Shown piece by piece: positions 26,419 to 35,072 of a stretch of DNA of 61,678 bases; the stretch's first letter is position 1; the number at the start of each line of letters is the position of its first letter. The stretch covers positions 1 to 61,678 of the forward strand of contig JANZZL010000017.1 in the NCBI GenBank assembly GCA_026419405.1. The letters run 5' to 3'. The notes below the pieces were generated by a model. That model saw only the letters and a program-made list of their open reading frames with translations, was not told the DNA's origin and did not search any database. The DNA is from Paracoccaceae bacterium. GTDB taxonomy: Bacteria > Pseudomonadota > Alphaproteobacteria > Rhodobacterales > Rhodobacteraceae. The translations under genes were made by a program, and so were the position numbers.

Positions 26419-27762
26419 TCAGGCCGCCGCCTCGACGGCCGCCACGATGCCCTCGACCACCTCGGCGAGCAGCCCCTCGTCCTCGCATTCGGCCATCACG
26501 CGGATCAGCGGTTCGGTGCCCGACTTGCGGATCAGGAGCCGGCCGCGCCCGTTGAGGCGCGCCTCGGCCTCGGCGATGACGCTGGCGACGGCGGGGGCCT
26601 CGAGCGGCTCCTTGCCGGCCTCGAAGCGCACGTTCCTGAGAAGCTGCGGCACCCGCTCGAAGCTTTCCACCAGGTCCGAGGCGGGCTTTCCGGTCTCGAC
26701 CATCGCGGCGAGGAACTGCAGCGAGGCGATGAGCCCGTCGCCGGTGGTGGCGTAGTCGGTCATCACGATGTGGCCCGACTGCTCGCCGCCGAGGTTCCAG
26801 CCGCCCTCGCGCATCCGCTCCACCACGTAGCGGTCGCCGACGGGGGCGCGTTCCAGCCGGAGCCCGCGCGACTGGAGGAAGCGCTCGAGCCCGAGGTTCG
26901 ACATGACCGAGGCGACGAGCGTGCCGTCCTTGAGCCGCCCCTCCTCGGCCCAGCGCGCGGCGAAGAGCGCCATGATCTGGTCGCCGTCGGCCACGGTGCC
27001 GGTCTCGTCGATCAGCATCACCCGGTCGGCGTCGCCGTCGAGCGAGATGCCGAGGTCGGCCCGGTGCGCGATCACCGTCTCGACACAGGCGCGCGTGTCG
27101 GTCGAGCCGCAGCCCTGGTTGATGTTGTGCCCGTCGGGCGAGACGCCGACGGGGATCACCTCGGCGCCGAGCTCCCACAGCACCTCGGGCGCGGCGCGGT
27201 AGGCGGCGCCGTGGGCGCAGTCGACCACGATCCTGAGGCCCTTGAGGCTGAGCCCCTTGGGGAAGGTGGTCTTGGCGTATTCCTGGTAGCGGCCGCGGCC
27301 GTCCTCGATGCGCCTGGCGCGGCCGATGTTCTCCGGCCGGGCGGGCTCGATCTGGCCCGCGACGATCGCCTCGATCTCGGCCTCGGCCTCGTCGGAGAGC
27401 TTGAAGCCGTCGGGGCCGAAGAACTTGATGCCGTTGTCGGCCGCGGGATTGTGCGAGGCCGAGATCATGATGCCGAGGTCGGCGCGCATCGACCGGGTGA
27501 GGAAGCCGACCGCCGGCGTCGGCACCGGGCCGAGCAGCAGCACGTTCATGCCGGTGGAGGTGAGCCCGGCGGTCAGCGCGGTCTCGATCATGTAGCCCGA
27601 CAGGCGGGTATCCTTGCCGATCACCACGCGGTGGCCGTTCGAGCCGTCGGTGCGGAAGTAGCGCCCGGCGGCCGCGCCGAGGCGCAGCGCCATCTCGGCC
27701 GTCATCGGGTGACTGTTCGCGCGGCCGCGGACGCCATCGGTGCCGAAGAGCTTGCGGGTCAT
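26419..27762 (-). CDS. glmM: Phosphoglucosamine mutase
   Basis: Interconverts glucosamine-6-phosphate and glucosamine-1-phosphate on the way to UDP-GlcNAc for peptidoglycan and lipid A. The protein has 447 residues, as usual. The phosphoserine loop [20 protein letters not shown], the metal loop [12 protein letters not shown], the sugar loop [10 protein letters not shown] and the phosphate loop [14 protein letters not shown] are all intact. In this group it often sits beside folP, but here it stands alone and converges with the SDR gene. Confidence 0.97.
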   Translation of the reverse strand: MTRKLFGTDGVRGRANSHPMTAEMALRLGAAAGRYFRTDGSNGHRVVIGKDTRLSGYMIETALTAGLTSTGMNVLLLGPVPTPAVGFLTRSMRADLGIMISASHNPAADNGIKFFGPDGFKLSDEAEAEIEAIVAGQIEPARPENIGRARRIEDGRGRYQEYAKTTFPKGLSLKGLRIVVDCAHGAAYRAAPEVLWELGAEVIPVGVSPDGHNINQGCGSTDTRACVETVIAHRADLGISLDGDADRVMLIDETGTVADGDQIMALFAARWAEEGRLKDGTLVASVMSNLGLERFLQSRGLRLERAPVGDRYVVERMREGGWNLGGEQSGHIVMTDYATTGDGLIASLQFLAAMVETGKPASDLVESFERVPQLLRNVRFEAGKEPLEAPAVASVIAEAEARLNGRGRLLIRKSGTEPLIRVMAECEDEGLLAEVVEGIVAAVEAAA

Positions 27763-27872
27763 CGCTTCCTTCCCTGGTGGCTGCCGGCCCGCCGCGCGGG
27801 CGGACCGGGCGTTTCCGTTCTAGCGGCGACCGGCCCGGCGCGGAAGGCCCCCGGCCGCCGGCGCCGCGCCGG

Positions 27873-28532
27873 TCAGCGGGAACTGAGCCGCAGCGGCTGG
27901 CGGTAGAAGAGGTGCGACCCGATCCGCGCCGTGCGGTCGAAGCGCCGCGCCCAGGCGGGGCGCACCCCGGCGGAGTGGAAGTGCGTCGCGCCCTCGGTGA
28001 GGCTGCGCGGCGCGCCGTCGAGCATGGCGCGGGCGATCTTGCCGGCCCGCACGAAGGCGGCGCGCTCGGCGATGCGGTCGGACCGGCCGTCGCAGGTGTA
28101 GCTGAACTGGCAGCCGTTGCGCCCGCCCTGGTGGACCACGCCGCAGACGGTGCCGGGGAAGCCCGCCGTGTCGCGGCGGTTGAGGATCACCTCGGCCACG
28201 GCCACCTGGCCCGCGACGCTCTCGCCGCGCGCCTCGAAGTAGAGCGCCTCGGCGAGGCAGCGCCATTCCGCATCGCCGGTGGCGGGGGGCTGGCGGTCGA
28301 GCCAGGCGGCGTCGATGCGGATCGCTCCGGGGCGGCCCGAGGCGCGGCGGGGCCCGGCCGACACGAGCGCCGCGCCGCCGATCCGCCCGACGGCAGCGGC
28401 TCCGGTCGCCGCCGAGGCGGCCGGCCCGGCCTCGGGGCCGGTGGAGAGGCTGAGGGTCTCGCGGGCCGCGGCCGGCACTGCCGACAGGGCGAGGGCCAGA
28501 AGCCCCGCGGCCAGAAGTCTCGTGTCGGGCAT
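27873..28532 (-). CDS. Secreted SleB-type cell wall hydrolase
   Basis: A protein of 219 residues. A signal peptide is clear (about residues 1-24, LLAAGLLALALSAVPAAARE). The C-terminal hydrolase_2 domain opens with CLAEALYFEARGESVAGQVA and VAEVILNRRD, where the Glu is the likely catalytic acid, and ends with GATHFHSAGVRPAWARRF. Such enzymes cleave the glycan strands of peptidoglycan. The ribosome binding site is weak. An Ala-rich linker joins signal and domain. About 110 bases separate it from glmM, so it may or may not share a transcript. Confidence 0.88.
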   Translation of the reverse strand: MPDTRLLAAGLLALALSAVPAAARETLSLSTGPEAGPAASAATGAAAVGRIGGAALVSAGPRRASGRPGAIRIDAAWLDRQPPATGDAEWRCLAEALYFEARGESVAGQVAVAEVILNRRDTAGFPGTVCGVVHQGGRNGCQFSYTCDGRSDRIAERAAFVRAGKIARAMLDGAPRSLTEGATHFHSAGVRPAWARRFDRTARIGSHLFYRQPLRLSSR

Positions 28533-28660
28533 TGGAGTTGTCCGTGCTCGTTGTTCTTTTCCGTGCCGCGGCGGCCGGGTCACTCCCGCCCCGGACGCCG
28601 CCCGAGCCCAACTAGGCACGCGGCGGCCGGTGTTCCATCAAGTGGCGGGAGTTGCGCGAT

Positions 28661-28682
28661 TTTCGGCGGCAACTTGCCGAAA
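28661..28682 (-). terminator. Possible terminator after ppdK
   Basis: On the minus strand a 7-base-pair stem TTTCGGC ... GCCGAAA encloses an 8-base loop and is followed by AATCG. It lies 32 bases after the ppdK stop. A smaller nested palindrome CGGCAA-C-TTGCCG shares the site. Confidence 0.4.
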
Positions 28683-28713
28683 CGGGGCGCCGCGGCGGGT
28701 GGCGATCTGCCGA

Positions 28714-31266
28714 TCAGCCCGGCTTGCCGGCCCGGTCCTTCAGCGCCAGATGCGCCGCCGCCAGCCGCGCGACCGGCACGCGGAACGGCGAGCAGGAGAC
28801 GTAGTCGAAGCCGGCGCGGCGGACGAAGGCGATGCTTTCGGGGTTGCCGCCGTGTTCGCCGCAGACGGCCAGCGTGATGTCGGGCCGGCCCCGGCGGCCG
28901 CGTTCGGCACCGATGCGCAGGAGCTCGCCCACCCCGTCGGGGTCGAGGATGTGGAACGGGTCCTCGGGGAACACGCCCTGCGCGACGTAGGCGCCCATGA
29001 ACTTGCCCGCGTCGTCGCGGGAAAGGCCGTAGGTCATCTGCGTCAGGTCGTTGGTGCCGAAGGAGAGGAAGGCCGAATGCAGCGCGATCTCGTGGGCGCG
29101 CAGCGCCGCGCGCGGGGTCTCGACCATGACGCCGAGGCGGTAGTCGAAGCTCGCGCCCGAGCGGGTGCGGACGGCGGCGGCGACGGCGTCGATCCGGGTC
29201 TTGATCAGCTCGACCTCGCGCCTGGCCGAAACCAGCGGGATCATGATCTCGGGCACGACGGGGGCGCCGTTGCGCGAGGCCTCGATCGTCGCCTCGAAGA
29301 TGGCGCGGGCCTGCATGTCGTAGATTTCCGGCATGGTGATGCCGAGGCGGACCCCCCGGAGACCCAGCATCGGGTTGAATTCCGACAAGGCCTCGACCCG
29401 GCGGGTGACGTCCGAGAGCGGCAGGTCGAGCGCCTCGGCGAGCTCGCGCAGGCCCTCGCGGTCGGAGGGCAGGAACTCGTGCAGCGGCGGGTCGAAGAGG
29501 CGGATGCAGACCGGCAGGCCCGACATGATCTCGAACAGCGCGATGAAGTCGGCGCGCTGCATGGGCATCAGCCGCTCGAGCGCGGCGCGGCGGTCGTCGG
29601 CGCTGGCGGCGAAGATCATCTCGCGCATCACCGTCAGCCGGTCTTCCTCGAAGAACATGTGCTCGGTCCGGCAGAGCCCGATGCCCTCGGCGGCGAAGGC
29701 GCGCGCCATGCGGGCGTCGGCCGGCGTGTCGGCATTGGCGCGCACGCCGATGTCGCGCGCCGCGTCGGCCCAGGACAGGAGCGTGTGGAAGGGTCCGTCG
29801 AGCGCGGGTTCGAGCATCTTGACGGCGCCGGCGAGGACCTCGCCCGAGGTGCCATCGACGGTGATCGTCTCGCCCTCGCGGAAGCTGCGGCCCGAGGCGG
29901 TCCTGAGCAGCCGGTGGCGGCTGTCGATGGTGATGCCGGTGGCGCCGACGACACAGGGCAGGCCGAGGCCGCGGGCGATCACCGCGGCGTGGCTGGTGAT
30001 GCCGCCGCGCTCGGTCAGGACGGCGGCCGCGGCATGCATCCCGCGGATGTCCTCGGGCGAGGTCTCGCGCCGGGCGAGGATGCAGGCCTCGCCCCGGGCC
30101 GCGCTGGCCTGGGCATCGGCCGAGGTGAAGACGAGCCGCCCCGTCGCCGCGCCGGGGCTGGCCGCGATGCCGCGCGCCACCGGGTCGCGCGGGCCGGCGG
30201 GATCGACCTGCGGGTGCAGCAGTTCGGAGAGCGCGCGCGGCTCGACCCTGAGCACCGCCTCGTCGGGCGTGATGATGCCCTCCTCGGCGAGCGCCACGGC
30301 GATGCGCACCGCGGCGCGCGAGGAGCGGGCGACGCGCACCGCGTCGAGCACGTGCAGACGGCCGTCCTCGAGGGTGAACTCCACCTGCATCTCCTCGCGC
30401 AGGTGGGTGCGGCAGGCGGCGCCGAGGCCGCAGAGCGCCGCGAAGGCCTCGGGGCAGGCCTCCTCGAGCGAGGGGCCGCGCGGGTCGCGGGTGAGATACA
30501 TCGCGCCCTCGCCGTCCGCCACCGCCTCGCGGCCCTGGCTCTGCGCCCGGTAGCGGCCGGTGATCTGCGGCTGGCCGGTCGTGCCGTTGACGAACTGGAT
30601 CACGCCCGAGCCGCTCATTCCCGGCCCGAGGCCGAGCGCCATCTGCTGCACCACGAGGCCGAGCCCGGCATCGGCGGGGGCGCCCCTGGCCTGGCGGAGG
30701 AGGCGGGCGGTGGTCCCCTCCCAGGCGCGGGCCATGCTGCGCAGCACCTCGGCGAGCTGGCGGGCCGGGTCCTGCGGGAAGGGCTCGTCGGTCTCGGCCT
30801 CGTAGGCGGCGAGGGCCGCGGCGAGCGTCTCGGCCGAGGGTTCGCCCGAGGGCAGCGTTTCGGCATCCAGGCGCGCGACATGCGCCGCATAGGCGCGGAT
30901 GAAGCGCAGGTAGAGCGCATCGGCCGCCCGGTCGCCGTGCGTGACCTCGAGCGCGGCATGGGTCGCGTCGCACATGCCGATGTTGAGGATCGCGCCCGGC
31001 CCGCCCCAGTCGGGATCGGCCGAGGAGGGCCTGACCGACACGAGCGGGTTCGGCCCGAACTCCGCCATCAGCCGGGCGGTGTCGATCATGTGGCCCTGGG
31101 CGATGGCGCGCACGGTGTCGAAGGAGAGCGCCACCGTCTTCGGCACGGGCATGCCGAGGCGGATCAGCCGCTGCAGGCACTTCGCCCGCCCGCCGTGGGT
31201 GGCCACGGCGATCGGCGCCGAGGGCGTGATCTCGGTGAACTCGACGAACTCGGCGTGTTTCTGCAC
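28714..31266 (-). CDS. ppdK: Divergent pyruvate phosphate dikinase-type PEP-utilising enzyme
   Basis: A protein of about 850 residues with the PPDK plan: ATP-binding domain, swivelling phosphohistidine domain (LTERGGITSHAAVIARGLGL, catalytic His) and PEP/pyruvate barrel ending in LAVCGEHGGNPESI with the catalytic Cys. The N-terminal ATP-grasp half is unusual: the normal glycine-rich lid and the MPGMMDTVLNLG stretch are replaced by SVRPSSADPDWGGPGAILNIG. True PPDK activity is therefore uncertain. GTG at 31266 has AAGGAG nine bases upstream and is preferred to an ATG 17 codons earlier. It follows glyS after 153 bases. Confidence 0.85.
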   Translation of the reverse strand: MQKHAEFVEFTEITPSAPIAVATHGGRAKCLQRLIRLGMPVPKTVALSFDTVRAIAQGHMIDTARLMAEFGPNPLVSVRPSSADPDWGGPGAILNIGMCDATHAALEVTHGDRAADALYLRFIRAYAAHVARLDAETLPSGEPSAETLAAALAAYEAETDEPFPQDPARQLAEVLRSMARAWEGTTARLLRQARGAPADAGLGLVVQQMALGLGPGMSGSGVIQFVNGTTGQPQITGRYRAQSQGREAVADGEGAMYLTRDPRGPSLEEACPEAFAALCGLGAACRTHLREEMQVEFTLEDGRLHVLDAVRVARSSRAAVRIAVALAEEGIITPDEAVLRVEPRALSELLHPQVDPAGPRDPVARGIAASPGAATGRLVFTSADAQASAARGEACILARRETSPEDIRGMHAAAAVLTERGGITSHAAVIARGLGLPCVVGATGITIDSRHRLLRTASGRSFREGETITVDGTSGEVLAGAVKMLEPALDGPFHTLLSWADAARDIGVRANADTPADARMARAFAAEGIGLCRTEHMFFEEDRLTVMREMIFAASADDRRAALERLMPMQRADFIALFEIMSGLPVCIRLFDPPLHEFLPSDREGLRELAEALDLPLSDVTRRVEALSEFNPMLGLRGVRLGITMPEIYDMQARAIFEATIEASRNGAPVVPEIMIPLVSARREVELIKTRIDAVAAAVRTRSGASFDYRLGVMVETPRAALRAHEIALHSAFLSFGTNDLTQMTYGLSRDDAGKFMGAYVAQGVFPEDPFHILDPDGVGELLRIGAERGRRGRPDITLAVCGEHGGNPESIAFVRRAGFDYVSCSPFRVPVARLAAAHLALKDRAGKPG

Positions 31267-31360
31267 TGCGGCATGCTCCTTGCCGGCGCAGCATACGCCA
31301 GCCGCGGTGTCAGGCAAGCGCGACGTTCGCGCGGCCGGACGGTCTGCCCCGGGGTGTGGC

Positions 31361-31402
31361 GAGGGGGTCCTCGGACCCCCTCGTGCTCCCCCGAGGATAT
31401 TT
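31361..31402. repeat. Hairpin plus CCGAGGATATTT element in the glyS-ppdK gap
   Basis: A palindrome GAGGGGGTCC-TC-GGACCCCCTC (31361-31382) is followed by GTGCTCCCCCGAGGATATTT. From memory, elements ending in CGAGGATATTT are widespread between genes in Rhodobacterales, but I cannot verify copy number here. The hairpin may act as a terminator or processing site between glyS and ppdK. Confidence 0.5.
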
Positions 31403-31419
31403 CCGGCAGGGAAGGGGGA

Positions 31420-33525
31420 TCAGCCCTCGAGCTTCGCGAGGTCGGCGACCGAGAGGCAGAGCGCGCGGATGCGGTGCAGCAGGTTCAGCCGGTTGCGGCG
31501 GACCGCCTCGTTCGGGGCGTTGACCTGCACCGCCTCGAAGAAGGCGTCGATGGGCGCGCGGAGCGCGGCCATGGCGGCCATCGCCGCGGCGAAGTCCTCG
31601 GCCTGCATCGCCGGGGCGATGGCGGCCTCGGCGGCGTCGAGCGCGGCGAAGAGCGCGTGCTCGGCGGGGTCTTCGGCAAACCTCGGATCGGCGCCGAAGC
31701 TGTATTCCACCCCGTCGCGTTCCTCGGCCTGGGTCAGGATGTTGTTGGCCCGGCGGAAGCCCTGGACGAGGTTCTCGCCGTCGTCGGTGGCCAGGAAGGC
31801 CGCCAGCGCCCTGGCGCGCTTCACCACGAGCGTCAGGTCGTCGCTGCCGGGCATGGCCAGGACGGCGTCGATGACGTCGTGGCGGATGCCCTCCTCGCGC
31901 AGGTGGACCTTGAGGCGGTCGTGCAGGAAGGCAAGGAGGTCGGTCTCCGAGGCATGGCTCGGACCCTGGTCGCTCTCGCGCGGACCGACGAGGTCGCCTG
32001 CGGTGCGGAACGGTCCGGGCCGCGCCGCGAGGCGGAGCCGCAGCCCGTTGTCGAGGATCAGCCGGATCGCCCCGAGCGCCGCGCGGCGCAGCGCGAAGGG
32101 ATCCTTGCTGCCGGTCGGCTTCTCGCCGATGGCCCAGAAGCCGGCGAGCGTGTCGATCCTGTCGGCGAGCGCGACGGCGATGCTGACCGGCTCGGCGGGC
32201 ACGCGGTCGGCGGGGCCGAGGGGGCGGTAGTGGTCCTCGCAGGCCGCGGCGACCGGCTCGGGCAGGCCGGCGGCAGCGGCGTAGTAGCGGCCCATGATGC
32301 CCTGGAGCTCGGGGAACTCGCCGACCATCCGGCTCTGCAGGTCGGCCTTGCAGACGCGCGCCGCCTCGGCGGTGAGGTCGGGGGGCGCGCCGACGAGGGG
32401 CGCGATCTCGCGGGCGAGCGCCTCGATGCGTTGCACCCGCTCCCACTGGGAGCCCAGCCGGTTGTGGAAGGTGACGGCCCGCAGCCCCTCGGCCATGCCC
32501 TCGAGCCCGACGGTGCGGACGGTGTGCAGGTCGCTTTCCCAGAAGAAGCGGGCGTCGGAGAGGCGGGCGGCGAGCACCCTGGCGTTGCCCGCGAGGATCG
32601 TCGCGCCGTGGTCGGCGGTCTCGCGGTTCGCCACGGTGACGAAGCGCTCGATCCGGCCCGAGCGGGGGTTGCGGACCGAGAAGAACTTCTGGTGCTCGCG
32701 CATCGAGGTCCGGAGCACCTCTGCCGGCAGCGCGAGGTAGTCCGCCCCGATCTCGCCCATCAGCACCACGGGCCATTCCACGAGGCCCGCGACCTCGGTC
32801 AGCAGCGCCGGATCCTCGACCAGTTCCAGCCCGGCGGCGAAGGCGAGGCTGCGCGCCTCGTGCAGGATCTTCGCCTCGCGCTCGGCGGGGTCGAGGATCA
32901 CATGGGCGCGCCTGAGCCTGGCGGCGTAGTCCTCGAAGCCGGTCACGGCGAAGCGGCCGGGGGCCATGAAGCGGTGGCCCTCGGTGGTGCCGGAGGCCGC
33001 GATCCCGTCGAGGGCGAGCGGCACGACCTCGGCCCCGGCGCCGTCCGTCAGCAGGCAGAGGATGCCGCGCAGCGGCCGGACCCAGCGCAGGCTGCCCGCG
33101 CCCCAGCGCATCGACTTCGGCCAGGGGAAGTCGCGGATCGTGCGGGCGAGCACCTCGGCGACGATCTCGGCCGCGGGGCGGCCGGGGCGTTCGACGAGGG
33201 CGAAGAGCACCGCGCCCCTGCCGGTGTCGCGCTCGATCAGCGCCTCGCGGGGAACCCCGGTCGCGCGCAGGAAGCCCTCGATCGCCTGGGCGGGCGCGTC
33301 GGCGCGCGGCCCCTTGCGCTCCTCGCGCAGCGTCGGGCTGCGATCGGCGAGGCCCTCGACCGCGAGCGCGAGCCGGCGCGGGGTGGAGAAGGCGGCGGCA
33401 TGGGCGTAGGTCAGGCCCGCCTCGACGAGGCCGTCGGTGACGAGGCGGCGCAGGTCGTCGCGCGCGCGCGGCTGCATCCGCGCCGGGATCTCCTCGGAGA
33501 GGAGCTCGATCAGCAGGTCGGGCAT
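31420..33525 (-). CDS. glyS: Glycine-tRNA ligase beta subunit
   Basis: The beta chain of the tetrameric bacterial-type glycyl-tRNA synthetase, which binds and helps charge tRNA-Gly. The protein has 701 residues, as expected. The N-terminus PDLLIELLSEEIPARMQPRA and the internal MREHQKFFSVRNPRSG are characteristic. The C-terminal anticodon-binding part ends NEAVRRNRLNLLHRIRALCL. ATG at 33525 has GGGAGAG upstream and follows the DUF6446 stop by 1 base. The open frame upstream of it is a shadow of that gene. Confidence 0.96.
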   Translation of the reverse strand: MPDLLIELLSEEIPARMQPRARDDLRRLVTDGLVEAGLTYAHAAAFSTPRRLALAVEGLADRSPTLREERKGPRADAPAQAIEGFLRATGVPREALIERDTGRGAVLFALVERPGRPAAEIVAEVLARTIRDFPWPKSMRWGAGSLRWVRPLRGILCLLTDGAGAEVVPLALDGIAASGTTEGHRFMAPGRFAVTGFEDYAARLRRAHVILDPAEREAKILHEARSLAFAAGLELVEDPALLTEVAGLVEWPVVLMGEIGADYLALPAEVLRTSMREHQKFFSVRNPRSGRIERFVTVANRETADHGATILAGNARVLAARLSDARFFWESDLHTVRTVGLEGMAEGLRAVTFHNRLGSQWERVQRIEALAREIAPLVGAPPDLTAEAARVCKADLQSRMVGEFPELQGIMGRYYAAAAGLPEPVAAACEDHYRPLGPADRVPAEPVSIAVALADRIDTLAGFWAIGEKPTGSKDPFALRRAALGAIRLILDNGLRLRLAARPGPFRTAGDLVGPRESDQGPSHASETDLLAFLHDRLKVHLREEGIRHDVIDAVLAMPGSDDLTLVVKRARALAAFLATDDGENLVQGFRRANNILTQAEERDGVEYSFGADPRFAEDPAEHALFAALDAAEAAIAPAMQAEDFAAAMAAMAALRAPIDAFFEAVQVNAPNEAVRRNRLNLLHRIRALCLSVADLAKLEG

Positions 33526-33526
33526 C

Positions 33527-33991
33527 TCACTCTCCCAGCGTGCCGTTGAGCTGGTGCCAGGCGTAGCCGCGCCCGTCGCGGAACACCGCGATGATGCGGT
33601 CCACGCCGGGGCGGATGTCGCGCTGGCCGACAAAGGCGACCGCCTCGCCCGACTCGAGCGCCGCGCCGATCGCCGCGGCATCGTAGCAGTCGAACCAGTG
33701 CGGCCCGTTGAGCGGCACGGCGCGCTCGGCGATGGCGTAGGCCTCGGTCAGCGTGCCGAGCGAGACCGGCACGGTGAAGCAGGCGCGGAAGCGCAGGGGC
33801 GAGCTTTCGGCGTCGATGCCCCGGAAGCCGTCGATCATCAGCGGCTCGACCGTGCCGCCGACGGTGGTGATCTCGATCTCGGTGCGGGCGGCGACCGGCT
33901 CGTAGTAGCCGTAGACCTGGAGGTAGTACATCGCCGCGCCGGCGAGGGCCGCGGATATCACGAGCGCGCCTCCCACGAGCCTGCCATTCAC
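33527..33991 (-). CDS. Membrane-anchored DUF6446-type protein between glyQ and glyS
   Basis: A protein of 154 residues with one N-terminal membrane helix ([20 protein letters not shown]) and a periplasmic domain containing two cysteines (FRACFTVP and HWFDCYDAA). It appears to be the conserved DUF6446 protein found in this exact position in Rhodobacterales. No function is known. It starts with GTG overlapping the glyQ stop by 4 bases and ends 1 base before glyS, so it is firmly part of the operon. Why an exported protein sits inside a tRNA synthetase operon is unexplained. Confidence 0.85.
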   Translation of the reverse strand: MNGRLVGGALVISAALAGAAMYYLQVYGYYEPVAARTEIEITTVGGTVEPLMIDGFRGIDAESSPLRFRACFTVPVSLGTLTEAYAIAERAVPLNGPHWFDCYDAAAIGAALESGEAVAFVGQRDIRPGVDRIIAVFRDGRGYAWHQLNGTLGE

Positions 33992-34911
33992 GCGCCGCCC
34001 CCCGCCTCGGTGGTCACGAAGGCGTCGGCGCAGGCCTTCGCGAGCGCGCGGACGCGGCCGATGTAGGCCTGCCGCTCGGTCACGCTGATCACCCCGCGGG
34101 CGTCGAGCAGGTTGAAGATGTGGCTGGCCTTGATGCACTGGTCGTAGGCGGGGTGCACCATGACGTTCGGCCGGTCGCCGGCCTTCGGATCGGCGGGGTC
34201 GAAGGCGAGCAGGCGCCGGCACTCGGCCTCGGCATCCTCGAAGTGGCGCAGCAGCATGGCGGTGTCGGCGCCGTCGAAGTTGTGGCGGCTGTATTCCCGC
34301 TCGGTCTGGCGGAAGATGTCGCCGTAGGAGAGCGGGATCGGCGCGGCGGGGTCGTTGAACGGCATCTCCATGACGTGATCGACGCCGAGAACATACATCG
34401 CCAGGCGTTCGAGCCCGTAGGTCAGCTCGCCCGAAACCGGGTGGCAGTCGTGCCCGCCGACCTGCTGGAAGTAGGTGAACTGGCTGACCTCCATCCCGTC
34501 GCACCAGACCTCCCAGCCCAGCCCCCAGGCGCCCAGCGTGGGGCTTTCCCAGTCGTCCTCGACGAAGCGGATGTCGTGCAGCGCAAGGTCGATCCCGATC
34601 GCCTCGAGCGAGCCGAGGTAGAGCTCCTGCAGGTCGGGGGGCGAGGGTTTGATGATGACCTGGTACTGGTAGTAGTGCTGCAGGCGGTTGGGGTTCTCGC
34701 CGTAGCGGCCGTCGGTCGGGCGGCGCGAGGGCTGGACATAGGCCGCCGCCCAGGGCCGCGTGCCGAGCGCGCGCAGCGTGGTGGCCGGGTGGAAGGTGCC
34801 GGCGCCCACCTCCATGTCGTAGGGCTGGAGGATGGCGCAGCCCTGCGCCCCCCAGTAGGCCTGGAGGCGCAGGATGATCTCCTGGAAGCTCCTGGGGGTA
34901 TCGGCGGGCAT
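33988..34911 (-). CDS. glyQ: Glycine-tRNA ligase alpha subunit
   Basis: The catalytic alpha chain, 307 residues. Characteristic motifs are [40 protein letters not shown] and the [19 protein letters not shown] stretch. It forms an alpha2beta2 enzyme with glyS. It is the first gene of the operon glyQ-DUF6446-glyS-ppdK, with a clear promoter at 34944-34972. Confidence 0.97.
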   Translation of the reverse strand: MPADTPRSFQEIILRLQAYWGAQGCAILQPYDMEVGAGTFHPATTLRALGTRPWAAAYVQPSRRPTDGRYGENPNRLQHYYQYQVIIKPSPPDLQELYLGSLEAIGIDLALHDIRFVEDDWESPTLGAWGLGWEVWCDGMEVSQFTYFQQVGGHDCHPVSGELTYGLERLAMYVLGVDHVMEMPFNDPAAPIPLSYGDIFRQTEREYSRHNFDGADTAMLLRHFEDAEAECRRLLAFDPADPKAGDRPNVMVHPAYDQCIKASHIFNLLDARGVISVTERQAYIGRVRALAKACADAFVTTEAGGGA

Positions 34912-34943
34912 CGGCGCGCAACCTCGGTCGGCGAAGGTGCGGC

Positions 34944-34972
34944 TTCATAGGCAACAGTCGCGGAAGGGTCAA
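34944..34972 (-). promoter_or_regulatory. Promoter of the glyQ operon
   Basis: On the minus strand TTGACC and TATGAA are separated by 17 bases, ending 32 bases before the glyQ start. This is one of the best sigma-70 matches in the window. Confidence 0.7.
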
Positions 34973-34993
34973 TCGTGCCGCACCGCCCGGGTG

Positions 34994-35022
34994 TTACCAA
35001 GGCCCCGGCCCTCTGCTAGGGT
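34994..35022 (+). promoter_or_regulatory. Promoter of the secreted protease-like gene
   Basis: TTACCA and TAGGGT are separated by 17 bases and lie 50 bases before the start at 35073, back to back with the glyQ promoter. The -10 matches only three positions, but CTAGGGT is a common form in this group. Confidence 0.5.
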
Positions 35023-35072
35023 CGCCGCCGGAATCGCAACGGGCAGGGCCCGCCCGGGGGGCGGGACGGGGC

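Noticed and set aside
28279-33549. A 1756-codon open frame on the plus strand opposite ppdK and glyS
   Set aside because: Both sense genes are complete and recognisable; the frame is a compositional shadow.
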